Shown here one piece after another: positions 34,876-42,903 of a stretch of 64,000 nucleotides of DNA. Both the position numbers and the translations under genes were made by a program. Numbering within the stretch: position 1 is the stretch's first letter; every line of letters starts with the position of its first letter. The notes below the pieces were generated by a model that saw nothing but the letters and a program-made list of their open reading frames with translations, searched no databases and had not been told where the DNA came from. The DNA lies in assembly GCF_000934745.1 (NCBI RefSeq), contig NZ_KN882170.1, positions 62,001 to 126,000 of the forward strand, read 5' to 3'. Source of the stretch: Desulfonatronum thioautotrophicum. Its GTDB lineage: Bacteria; Desulfobacterota; Desulfovibrionia; Desulfovibrionales; Desulfonatronaceae.

Positions 34876-36128
34876 CCGAAAAAATTGCTTGGCTCGAGGA
34901 AGTGCTGCGCCTGGAACCCAATTCCAAACTGTTTTTTTCTCTGGCCCAGGCGTACCTGCGGGAGCAGCGAGCCCTGGACGCCGTGGCGACTTTGCGCAAA
35001 GGGCTGGCCTTTCACCCAGAGCACCTGGAAGCCCGTCTGCTCTTGATCGACTGTCTCTCCCACCCAGAAATCTCCGTAGCGGAAGAGCAGGAGAGCCGTC
35101 AGGGACCACCTCCGGAGTTGGTCTCCCTCATTGCCTCCCTCTCGTCCCATCCCCGTTTCTGGAGAACATGGGCTGATACGTGCAGGGAACAGGGGCGCGC
35201 CGACCTTGCCGTGACCCTGGACCTGCTGGCCATCCAGGTCAGCGACGGACCCGTCTCCTGGGGATCTCTCCTGGAAGAGGGCCTGCGAGCCGTGACCGGC
35301 CAACTGCCCAAGGGGCGCGTCGCCACCGGGTGGATTTCCGAGGCAGCTCATCCCGCCACCCCGCCAATGCCCACTGAGGCATCACCGCCGGCATCACCAC
35401 CAGTATCGCCACCAGTATCGCCACCGGATACTCTCGCGGCTGATGATGCTGACCCGCTAACTTCATTGGCATCCGCACCGCAATCACCACCCGACGTGGC
35501 TCCCGGAACTGCTTTCGAAGCACCTTCCCACGATTCTTTGGCCCCTGAACAGGAACAGGAACCACCCTCCGACTCCGGATTATCTCCTGTGGACCAGTAC
35601 GATCCAGAGGTCGTGGACGAATGGACAACAGAACCATCCGACGCGATCCAGTCCACGCCACTGGACGTTCCTGAACCCCAGGCCGAAGTCATTCCAGCTG
35701 CCCCCCAAGCTGCCCAGGCCGTTGAGGGCGCCACCGACCCGGTGAGTCTGGAGGAACAGCTCACCGAGGGAGAACGGCACTATTACGAGACAAAAACCTA
35801 TGCCGATCTGCTGGCCAAGCAGGGAGAGCACGACGAGGCCCTGGATTTGTATGCCAAGCTGCTACAAACCTCTCCGGACGACGAGCAACGTCAGGATATA
35901 CGGACCCGAATCGCGGAACTTCAGGAACGGATTGCCGGAAAAATCCGAGAGGAATCAACGCTTCAAGAGCCGAATCCCGACGAGCCGGGCAGCACTCCGG
36001 GCCAAACGGCGTCAACCACGGGGGAGTCCGTCACATCCTCCCCACAAAGGCCCGCAGCCAAGACCACTTCCACAAAGAAAACCCTGCAAAAACTTGCTCA
36101 GCGCCTGGAATCTCGGGCCGGACACTGA
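34872..36128 (+). CDS. TPR protein with long Pro/Ala-rich linker
   Basis: 418 residues starting with GTG that overlaps the previous stop (GTGA). TPR-like helices occupy residues 1-60 (KLFFSLAQAYLREQRALDAV) and again around 295-345 (YYETKTYADLLAKQGEHDEA). Between them is a roughly 160-residue low-complexity stretch of Pro, Ala, Ser, Glu and Asp with short SPP repeats (PASPPVSPPVSPPD). No signal peptide. It is a likely cytoplasmic scaffold; DvH-type genomes often have such a gene after ftsB, as far as I recall. Confidence 0.75.
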   Translation: MTEKIAWLEEVLRLEPNSKLFFSLAQAYLREQRALDAVATLRKGLAFHPEHLEARLLLIDCLSHPEISVAEEQESRQGPPPELVSLIASLSSHPRFWRTWADTCREQGRADLAVTLDLLAIQVSDGPVSWGSLLEEGLRAVTGQLPKGRVATGWISEAAHPATPPMPTEASPPASPPVSPPVSPPDTLAADDADPLTSLASAPQSPPDVAPGTAFEAPSHDSLAPEQEQEPPSDSGLSPVDQYDPEVVDEWTTEPSDAIQSTPLDVPEPQAEVIPAAPQAAQAVEGATDPVSLEEQLTEGERHYYETKTYADLLAKQGEHDEALDLYAKLLQTSPDDEQRQDIRTRIAELQERIAGKIREESTLQEPNPDEPGSTPGQTASTTGESVTSSPQRPAAKTTSTKKTLQKLAQRLESRAGH

Positions 36129-36129
36129 T

Positions 36130-36185
36130 CTGGCCCGACCCAGGTCTGACCCCGGTCCGGCTCCGGCCCGGCTCCGGTCCGGCCC
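36130..36185. repeat. Low-complexity CCGG(C/T)-rich repeat
   Basis: Imperfect direct repeats of CCGGTCCGGCTCCGG type between a stop and the ribosome site of the next gene. This is simple sequence with no open frame and no clear hairpin followed by T. Confidence 0.6.
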
Positions 36186-36225
36186 ACACTTTTGCACAAA
36201 TAGTACGGAGGAACCACCAAAGATC

Positions 36226-37002
36226 ATGTTTACCCACGTTTTTCTTCCAATCTCCCTTGCTCTCCTGCTCATGTCTCTGGTCGGCTGTTCGACCGTACGC
36301 AGCGCATGGGATAAGACCACCGAAGCTTATGAAACCTATGTGGATCCCAGGCCGGAGATCGACCTGGATCGCCGTCCCGGGTTGTCCCGCGCCGAGCAAT
36401 CCCTGGCCATGCAGTTCAGCTTGATGGATCAGAATCTGGAAGAGGCCTTGCGCGCCCTGGCTCCACAAGACCGCTTTCCATCCTCGGGCTGGTTCGCTGA
36501 CTTTCTGGAGCGCTTTCCCTGGATGACCGCCATTGTGGCCGTGGACACGCAAGGGCGGCCACTGACCGGCCAGCCGGAAACCCCGATAAAAACCATTGAC
36601 CCAGCCCCTCTGCTGGAACGCGAATGGTCCATGTTTCAGCGCGGGCTGCAGGGATTCACCCAGGACACCCCCCTGGGCCCGGAGGTGATCATCGCCGGCC
36701 CGTTTTTTCGCGATGGAACATGGCAAGGCTTGATCATCGCCCATTTTGACCCGCGGGCACTGGTCAGCTTTGCCACCGCCCCGGAACGCCTGGTCCTTTT
36801 GACCCCGGAAACGCTACTCTGGAGCGGGGCTGATCAAGTCACGACCCGGCACATCATGGAAGCACCCTGGGAACGCATTCTCCGGGATCGGGTGCATGGC
36901 CGCAAGTCCGCGGAAATCGACACCATCCGTTGGCTGTCCCGGCCCATTGGCGACCTGCAGCTGATTTACGCCCTGGCCCTGCCCAGTCGGGCGGAGCAGT
37001 AA
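36226..37002 (+). CDS. Putative lipoprotein of unknown function
   Basis: 258 residues. The signal peptide ends in the lipobox L-V-G-C (about residue 21). The mature part resembles a periplasmic sensor-like fold: TAIVAVDTQGRPL is reminiscent of the Cache/PAS-like ligand-binding start, and IIAGPFFRDGTWQGLIIAHF follows a repeat of that pattern. GGAGG lies 14 bases before the ATG. Family not recognised; an isolated lipidated Cache-like domain is my best description. Confidence 0.68.
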   Translation: MFTHVFLPISLALLLMSLVGCSTVRSAWDKTTEAYETYVDPRPEIDLDRRPGLSRAEQSLAMQFSLMDQNLEEALRALAPQDRFPSSGWFADFLERFPWMTAIVAVDTQGRPLTGQPETPIKTIDPAPLLEREWSMFQRGLQGFTQDTPLGPEVIIAGPFFRDGTWQGLIIAHFDPRALVSFATAPERLVLLTPETLLWSGADQVTTRHIMEAPWERILRDRVHGRKSAEIDTIRWLSRPIGDLQLIYALALPSRAEQ

Positions 37003-37394
37003 CCACTCCTGTCCAAGCGTGCCCCCCGCACCCGCACCAAAAATCGCTGATGCCGAACACGTTTGCGCTCCGTTTGCCACCCGACCCCCGTCCACCCTCA
37101 GGGCAAATTTGTTTGCGCACCACGGGCGCTCTGAATCTTGGTCGAAATCACGATCGAAATCGATTTCTGTTAACTTTAGGATTTCAATAGTGATTTCGAA
37201 GCTTGCTGACTATCCTGAATGTTCCTTTTGAATATGCTACAATCTAACAATTTGAAATTATAGATTCTTTACAAAAAACAAAATGCCCCTGCGCCCGCCC
37301 TCCCCTGGCCTTTGCCTTGCGTTGCATCTTCGGTATATTCTTCCGACTCCCGTCAGACTGGCCAATCAACAATCCCACGAGCAAGGAGTTTCCC
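37003..37394. repeat. Gene-free stretch with GAAATC inverted repeat
   Basis: 392 bp without a credible gene. An inverted repeat with arms TCGAAATCAC (37142-37151) and GTGATTTCGA (37190-37199) encloses more GAAATC/GATTTC units, echoing the tract at 6385-6425. The AT-rich part 37225-37285 just upstream of fbp probably carries its promoter; no clear -35/-10 pair was identified. Confidence 0.6.
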
Positions 37395-38402
37395 ATGCCC
37401 CAGATCACGGTCATTGAGCATCTGCTGTTCCACCAAAAGGAATCCCCCATGGCCACGGGCCGATTCACCCGTCTGCTCTCGGAAATGATCCTCTCCGGAA
37501 AGATCATCAACCAGGAGGTGAACAAGGCCGGATTGGCGGAAATACTGGGAATGACCGGGGAGACCAACATCCAGGGCGAAAAGGTGCGCAAGCTGGATGA
37601 GTTTGCCAACCGGGTTCTGGTGCACCGTCTCCAGCGGGCCGGGGTGCTGTGCGCCCTGGCTTCAGAGGAAAATGCCGACCTGATTCCCATCCCCGCTGAC
37701 TGCCCCCAGGGTGACTACATCCTGATTTTCGACCCACTGGACGGCTCGTCCAACATTGACGCCAACGTCAGCATCGGCACGATTTTTTCCATTTTCCGCC
37801 GTACCAGCCCTTGCGGGGAGCCGGTTTCCATGGCCGATATTCTGCAAAAAGGCACCCAGCAGGTGGCCGCCGGGTACATTATCTACGGATCATCCACCAT
37901 GCTTGTTTACACCACGGGCAAAGGGGTGCACGGCTTCACCCTGGACCCCAGTATTGGTGAATTCCTGCTTTCCCATCCGGATATCCAAATTCCGGAACGG
38001 GGCAAAATCTACTCTGCCAACGAAGGCTACCGACACTACTGGGACCAGCCGACATGCAGAGCCCTCGACTATTTCAAGGACCCGAACAACGACTCCGGAC
38101 GGGTCTACCGCTCGCGGTACATCGGTTCCCTGGTGGCGGATTTCCATCGCAACCTGCTGTATGGAGGCATCTTTCTCTACCCCGCGGATTCAAAAGACCC
38201 CAGCCATCCCCATGGCAAGCTGCGCCTGATGTGCGAAGCCAACCCCCTGGCATTGATCGTGGAACAGGCCGGGGGCATGGCCACCGACGGCATCAACCGT
38301 ATTCTGGAAATTCAGCCGGACAAGCTTCACCAGCGCGTTCCCCTGGTCATTGGTTCCAAACAGGATGTTCTCAAGGTCCGTGAAATCCTCCAGGCCGACT
38401 GA
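37395..38402 (+). CDS. fbp: Fructose-1,6-bisphosphatase class 1
   Basis: 335 residues, the normal class I length. The metal and catalytic motifs are present: SEEN (about 95-98), [11 protein letters not shown] (115-125) and the sugar-phosphate site around [19 protein letters not shown] and EQAGG follow near 280-296. It hydrolyses fructose-1,6-bisphosphate in gluconeogenesis. AAGGAG precedes ATG 37395. Single gene, 49 bp before tsaD. Confidence 0.95.
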   Translation: MPQITVIEHLLFHQKESPMATGRFTRLLSEMILSGKIINQEVNKAGLAEILGMTGETNIQGEKVRKLDEFANRVLVHRLQRAGVLCALASEENADLIPIPADCPQGDYILIFDPLDGSSNIDANVSIGTIFSIFRRTSPCGEPVSMADILQKGTQQVAAGYIIYGSSTMLVYTTGKGVHGFTLDPSIGEFLLSHPDIQIPERGKIYSANEGYRHYWDQPTCRALDYFKDPNNDSGRVYRSRYIGSLVADFHRNLLYGGIFLYPADSKDPSHPHGKLRLMCEANPLALIVEQAGGMATDGINRILEIQPDKLHQRVPLVIGSKQDVLKVREILQAD

Positions 38403-38451
38403 TACGGGTGGGGTTTCCTGAACCCAGGCTCCTTTCACCCAACTGGAATTG

Positions 38452-39585
38452 ATGGCTTTCCCCATGCTGTGTCTTGGCATTGAAACGTCCTGTGACGAGA
38501 CCGCCCTGGCCCTGGTCCGGGACGGCCGCCTGGTGGATCAGTGCCTGCACAGCCAGGAAAAGCTCCATGCCCTGTTCGGCGGTGTTGTTCCGGAATTGGC
38601 CTCCCGGAGCCACCTCACGGCCCTGCCTGCACTTCTGGAGTGCCTGCTGGAGCGAACCGAGACGACTCTCGGGGATATCCAGGTCGTTGCCGCGGCCAGA
38701 GGTCCCGGCCTTCTTGGCAGCCTGCTGGTAGGCCTGGGCATGGCCAAGGGCTTGGCCCTCTCGCTGCAGGTCCCCCTGGTGGGTGTCAATCATCTCCATG
38801 CCCACCTGCTGGCTGCCGGGATGGAACAGGACATTTCCTTTCCAGCCCTGGGACTGCTGGTCTCCGGTGGCCACACCCAGCTGTACCGGATCAACTCCCC
38901 CTTCCACTTCGAACTGCTGGGACGCACACTGGACGACGCTGCCGGAGAGGCACTGGATAAAGCCGCAACCATGCTCAACCTGCCCTATCCAGGCGGCCGG
39001 TACATCGACGCCCTGGCCACGGGCTCCACGCCGAATCCCACGTTGTTCCCCCGGCCCTACCTGGACAACCGCAACCTGGATTTCAGTTTCAGCGGGTTGA
39101 AAACCGCCTTTTCCCAATTTATCGGCGAGCATCCCCAGCTGCGCATTCCCTTCCAGGCCGATGACGCCAAGCTGCGCGGATGGGCCGAGGCCCATCCGGA
39201 ACTCGGCACGGTTTGCGCTTCACTGAACTGGAGCATCGCGGAAACACTGCGAACAAAAGTCCTGCGGGCCCTGAACGACGGGGGGCCCTATCGCAGCCTG
39301 ATCACGGCCGGGGGAGTTGCCGCCAACTCCATGCTTCGTGCCTTGCTCACGGAGACAACCCAGGGACACGACCTGGAATTGATCTTGCCGAGCCCCGGCC
39401 TGTGCACGGACAATGCGGCAATGATCGCCTACACCGGCTGGCTGTTGGCCGAAGCCGGGTGGCACCATGATCTGACTGTCGAGGCCGTTCCCCGGGGCAA
39501 GCCCATTGTCTGGGATTATCGACGCCTGCCGGACGATGCATCGGCCAAGCCAGTCTGCCTTGACACCTGCCGTCCGCCCAACTAA
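38452..39585 (+). CDS. tsaD: tRNA N6-adenosine threonylcarbamoyltransferase TsaD
   Basis: 377 residues. The ASKHA-fold motif GIETSCDET is at the N-terminus, the metal-binding HLHAH near 111-115, and LVSGGHTQLY and ITAGGVAANSMLR follow. It transfers threonylcarbamoyl to A37 of ANN-decoding tRNAs with TsaB and TsaE. The start is taken as ATG 38452; an ATG four codons later is equally possible and neither has a strong ribosome site. C-terminus slightly longer than that of E. coli. Confidence 0.94.
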   Translation: MAFPMLCLGIETSCDETALALVRDGRLVDQCLHSQEKLHALFGGVVPELASRSHLTALPALLECLLERTETTLGDIQVVAAARGPGLLGSLLVGLGMAKGLALSLQVPLVGVNHLHAHLLAAGMEQDISFPALGLLVSGGHTQLYRINSPFHFELLGRTLDDAAGEALDKAATMLNLPYPGGRYIDALATGSTPNPTLFPRPYLDNRNLDFSFSGLKTAFSQFIGEHPQLRIPFQADDAKLRGWAEAHPELGTVCASLNWSIAETLRTKVLRALNDGGPYRSLITAGGVAANSMLRALLTETTQGHDLELILPSPGLCTDNAAMIAYTGWLLAEAGWHHDLTVEAVPRGKPIVWDYRRLPDDASAKPVCLDTCRPPN

Positions 39586-39690
39586 TTAGGGAAGTTGCCC
39601 AGGTGGTTAACATATTTTCACCATCGGCCCGTCAAAAACAACCCAGCAACTCCCCCTACGGAAGAACCTGCAAGCGAAAAGGAGATGATC

Positions 39691-40008
39691 ATGGCACATG
39701 AACTCAACGATACAAACTTCGACGCCGAAGTCCTGCAATGCGACCTCCCGGTCCTGGTCGATTTCTGGGCACCCTGGTGCGGCCCTTGTCGTGCCATCGC
39801 TCCGGTCATCGAGGAACTCAGCCAGGAACTGACCGGGCAGGTCAAGGTTGCGAAGATGAACGTGGACGAAAGCTCCAAGACTCCTTCTCGCTTCGGCATC
39901 CGGGCCATCCCCACCCTGATTCTCTTCAAGAACGGGGAAGTGGTTGAGCAGTTGACCGGTGCTGTTTCCAAAAGCAGCATCAAGGATATGATCGCCAAAA
40001 AAATCTAG
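39691..40008 (+). CDS. trxA: Thioredoxin
   Basis: 105 residues, the classic single-domain size. The active site is W29-C30-G-P-C33 and the cis-Pro is in R-A-I-P-T. It is a cytoplasmic disulphide reductant. AAGGAGATG upstream of the ATG. Thioredoxin reductase starts 7 bp after its stop, so the two form an operon supplying reduced thioredoxin. The 105-bp gap after tsaD contains short inverted segments but no clear terminator. Confidence 0.96.
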   Translation: MAHELNDTNFDAEVLQCDLPVLVDFWAPWCGPCRAIAPVIEELSQELTGQVKVAKMNVDESSKTPSRFGIRAIPTLILFKNGEVVEQLTGAVSKSSIKDMIAKKI

Positions 40009-40015
40009 TTCACGC

Positions 40016-40936
40016 ATGCAATCGTTTGATACAGTCATCATTGGGGGCGGCCCGGCAGGCATGACGGCCGCCCTCTATCTATTGCGTTCCGGTGCTTCCG
40101 TGGCCTTGGTGGAACGTTTGGCTCCCGGCGGACAGATCCTGACCACGGAATGGATCGAGAACTACCCTGGCCACCCCAAGGGCATCAAAGGCTACGAGCT
40201 GGCGGACCTGATGGCCGACCACCTCAAGGAGTATCCCCTTGTAACCCTGCGCAATGAGGTCCGTTCCATTGAACACCACGGACCAGGGCGCAATATCGTG
40301 CATCTGGATGAATTCCCCGTGCAGGCCAAGGCCGTCGTGATCTGCTCCGGCGTGGCCTGGAAGCGGCTCGGGCTGGAGCGGGAGGAGTACTTCGTCGGCC
40401 GGGGTGTCTCCTATTGCGCCCTCTGCGACGCAAACTTCTTCAAGGGCCAGGCTGTTGCCGCGGTGGGCGGTGGAAACACGGCATTGGAGGAATCCCTCTA
40501 CCTCGCCAAAATTGTCAAGAAAGTCTATCTGATCCACCGCCGTGACGCCTTTCGGGCTGACAAGATTTTTCAAAAGCGTGTCCAGGATACCCCGAACATT
40601 GAGTGCGTGATGCATTCCGTGCCCACGGAACTCCTGGGCGAAACAGAGCTGCAAGGCGTCCGGGTAACGCACCTCCCCGATGGATCTCAGCGCATTCTGG
40701 ACATCGCCGGACTGTTCGTCTTCGTCGGCTCTGAAGCCTTGACGAATTTTGTCCCTCCAGCCTTGTCCCTTTCCCCGTCCCGCTTCATTCCCACGGACCA
40801 GTCCATGGCCACCAACCTCCCCGGGATCTACGCCGCCGGGGATGTCCGGGACAAACACTGTCGGCAGGTGGCCACGGCCGTCGGGGACGGTGCCAACGCC
40901 GCCCAATCCGCATCTCTTTTTCTGGATTCCCTGTGA
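40016..40936 (+). CDS. trxB: Thioredoxin reductase
   Basis: 306 residues. The FAD motif is GGGPAGMTAALYLLRSG, the redox motif C134-A-L-C137, and the NADPH-binding stretch VGGGNTALEESLYLA. The C-terminal FAD motif is GIYAAGDVRD. It reduces thioredoxin with NADPH (or another donor in some anaerobes). It directly follows trxA and its stop overlaps the GTG start of bamD. Confidence 0.95.
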   Translation: MQSFDTVIIGGGPAGMTAALYLLRSGASVALVERLAPGGQILTTEWIENYPGHPKGIKGYELADLMADHLKEYPLVTLRNEVRSIEHHGPGRNIVHLDEFPVQAKAVVICSGVAWKRLGLEREEYFVGRGVSYCALCDANFFKGQAVAAVGGGNTALEESLYLAKIVKKVYLIHRRDAFRADKIFQKRVQDTPNIECVMHSVPTELLGETELQGVRVTHLPDGSQRILDIAGLFVFVGSEALTNFVPPALSLSPSRFIPTDQSMATNLPGIYAAGDVRDKHCRQVATAVGDGANAAQSASLFLDSL

Positions 40937-41667
40937 ACAAATCACCCATTTTTGCACTCCTGCCCTGCCTGCTCCTGACGCTGTATCTCTCAGGCTGCGG
41001 CATCATAGACTACTATTTTCTCACCCCCCCGGAGGACACGGCCCAGGAACTGGCCCAGGCCGGCTTTGAGGCCATGGAGGCCCGGGAGTATCGCCAGGCC
41101 GTGACCTATTTTACCAAGCTCCGGGACCGCTACCCGTTCAGTCCCTTTACCTCCGCGGCGGAATTGGCTCTGGGGGATGCCTACTTTCTTTCAGGACAAT
41201 ACCAGGCCGCGGCCCAGACCTACCTGGAGTTCGAGTCCCTCCATCCGGGCCATGAGGCCATTCCGTACGTCCTCTATCAGATCGGAATGTCCCACTTGCG
41301 GCAGTTTCGCTCCATCGACCGGCCCATCGACAACCTGCACCAGGCCTTGCAGTATTTTCGGCGTCTGCAACAAACCTATCCCCAGTCCCCCCAGGCCCAA
41401 GAGGCGGAACAGGCCATTTTGGAAACCCGGACCCGGATTGCCGAGCACGAACTGTTTGTGGCGGATTTCTACTGGCGCCGCAACCAATACGGCCCAGCCT
41501 GGCGCCGGTACCAGTCCGTTGTCCGCGACTTTGGCGACATTCCGGAAATCGGGGAATACGCCGAACGCCAGGCAAACTTCGCCTACTACCACTTCCAGAG
41601 ACAGCAGGCCCAGGAAGATCGGGAAGAACGCGAAGGCACCTGGAAGCGGCTGCTGGATTGGCTCTGA
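40933..41667 (+). CDS. bamD: Outer-membrane assembly lipoprotein BamD
   Basis: 244 residues starting with GTG that overlaps the trxB stop. The signal peptide ends in the lipobox L-S-G-C (about residue 20). TPR repeats span the rest (FEAMEAREYRQAVTYFTKL and following; ALGDAYFLSGQYQAAAQTY), ending with a charged tail. It is part of the BAM complex for outer-membrane beta-barrel insertion. Length matches E. coli BamD. Confidence 0.9.
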   Translation: MNKSPIFALLPCLLLTLYLSGCGIIDYYFLTPPEDTAQELAQAGFEAMEAREYRQAVTYFTKLRDRYPFSPFTSAAELALGDAYFLSGQYQAAAQTYLEFESLHPGHEAIPYVLYQIGMSHLRQFRSIDRPIDNLHQALQYFRRLQQTYPQSPQAQEAEQAILETRTRIAEHELFVADFYWRRNQYGPAWRRYQSVVRDFGDIPEIGEYAERQANFAYYHFQRQQAQEDREEREGTWKRLLDWL

Positions 41668-41742
41668 TCCTTTTCGCATTCCCTTTGACGATGCCATTGC
41701 CTGCTGTTTCGTCGTCGAGTATCTCCAGATTGCCCGCGCACC

Positions 41743-42657
41743 ATGCCTGAGCTGTGCTCAACGCTCCCTGAAGCCTGGCGCGTCCCGGATGACGTCCTGG
41801 CCCAGGCGTACGCGGACGTCAGCGATGTGGATCGCTCCTGGATCAAAAAAAACATCGCCCAACTCTATGCCCTGCATCCTCCCGCTGGGGTGGACCGTCT
41901 CAGCCGCCGAATCTCCTGGTCCGGGGGCTTTTCCACCTCAGCCCACCGGTACCCCAGACCCTGGGCCTGCCTGCTTTCCTCTCGGCCCCAGGCGTCTCCG
42001 GCCCAGATTCTGGCGGCCTTGGTTCCTGTTATGACCGCGGGCATTACCGACATCCTGGCGATCCTCGATCCCGCCTCGATGCGGTCCGCAAGGGTGCTCA
42101 CCAGCCTGGAACTGTGCGGTGTGGAGCAGATTTACGCCGTCCCCACCGTCCCCATGACCCCATTGACGGACGCTTCCCCCTCCCTGCCTTCAGAGACCGT
42201 CGGGCAGATGCTCCACCACCTCGTCGCCGCGGTGCCCACCGGGCTCATTCTGGATCTTGACGGCGCGCTGCGCCACGGCCTGCTTGCCTGGGAGGCTTTT
42301 GCGCAGGTCGTCACCTGGAGTCCCGGCCCCGTTGCGTCGATCCGCATCTGGTGCGACGCCCCTGACGAGTGGAATTGGCCGACACTGGAATGGAACCACC
42401 CTGAAATCCGCATCGAGGCGTGGGGCGCTTTTCGCGAAACCGCACCAGACCACATCCCTCGTTCTCAGGGATCATGGGACGCATTTCAACGTCCCGACGG
42501 AAGTGTACTGGGCATCAGCGCGCACCTCCTCCCAACGTTGAACTTCCCGCACACCAGATTGATCCTGACCCCGGGCCAGGAAGGATGCTGGGTTTGGCCG
42601 GAACTGCACCCGGAGGCTCTATGTTTCCTGGAAGGCATGGCACTTTCCGACACGTGA
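41743..42657 (+). CDS. Histidinol dehydrogenase-like protein of unknown function
   Basis: 304 residues. Residues 68-130 (ILAALVPVMTAGITDILAIL followed by ELCGVEQIYAV) follow the HisD pattern for the nucleotide-binding fold, in which A-x-x-A-G is followed by x-x-L-C-G-V-x-E-I-y. The downstream HisD hallmarks (GPGN, SEH, the zinc ligands and catalytic histidines) are absent. It is therefore not a working histidinol dehydrogenase by sequence. The first 45 residues (WIKKNIAQLYALHPP) look like an independent helical part. It is not in a histidine operon. Unknown function; relationship moderate. Confidence 0.5.
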   Translation: MPELCSTLPEAWRVPDDVLAQAYADVSDVDRSWIKKNIAQLYALHPPAGVDRLSRRISWSGGFSTSAHRYPRPWACLLSSRPQASPAQILAALVPVMTAGITDILAILDPASMRSARVLTSLELCGVEQIYAVPTVPMTPLTDASPSLPSETVGQMLHHLVAAVPTGLILDLDGALRHGLLAWEAFAQVVTWSPGPVASIRIWCDAPDEWNWPTLEWNHPEIRIEAWGAFRETAPDHIPRSQGSWDAFQRPDGSVLGISAHLLPTLNFPHTRLILTPGQEGCWVWPELHPEALCFLEGMALSDT

Positions 42658-42712
42658 AGCCTCCCGGCGCCTCCATTCATTCCCATGAAACCGCCCCTGC
42701 CCCGAGCTGAGT

Positions 42713-42851
42713 GTTGAAAAAGTCCTTATCCGGCAGTTCGTTCAAAAACCCCAAGTGCAAGGAGCAAAAAAAATTCAAGGTCGAAGCGTATTTACTCATA
42801 CGTGAGAGTTTGAACTTTTTACAGCGACGCAGCAATTGGGAGTTTTTCAAC
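42713..42851. repeat. Dispersed nested inverted-repeat element, copy B (complete)
   Basis: Outer ends GTTGAAAAA and TTTTTCAAC. Arms match copy A (590-745), including CCTTATCC, CGTTCAAAAA, CAAGTGCA, GGAGCAA and GCGACGCAGCAATTGGGA. Centre: an inverted pair AAATTCAA/TTGAACTTT with CGTAT-n6-ATACG at the tip. It occupies most of the gap between the HisD-like gene and the EF-G paralogue and may affect the latter's transcription. Confidence 0.88.
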
Positions 42852-42903
42852 GGACTGCGAACGTCACTTGTAAGGCTGGATGTTCATCTGTAAAATCACC
42901 ACC

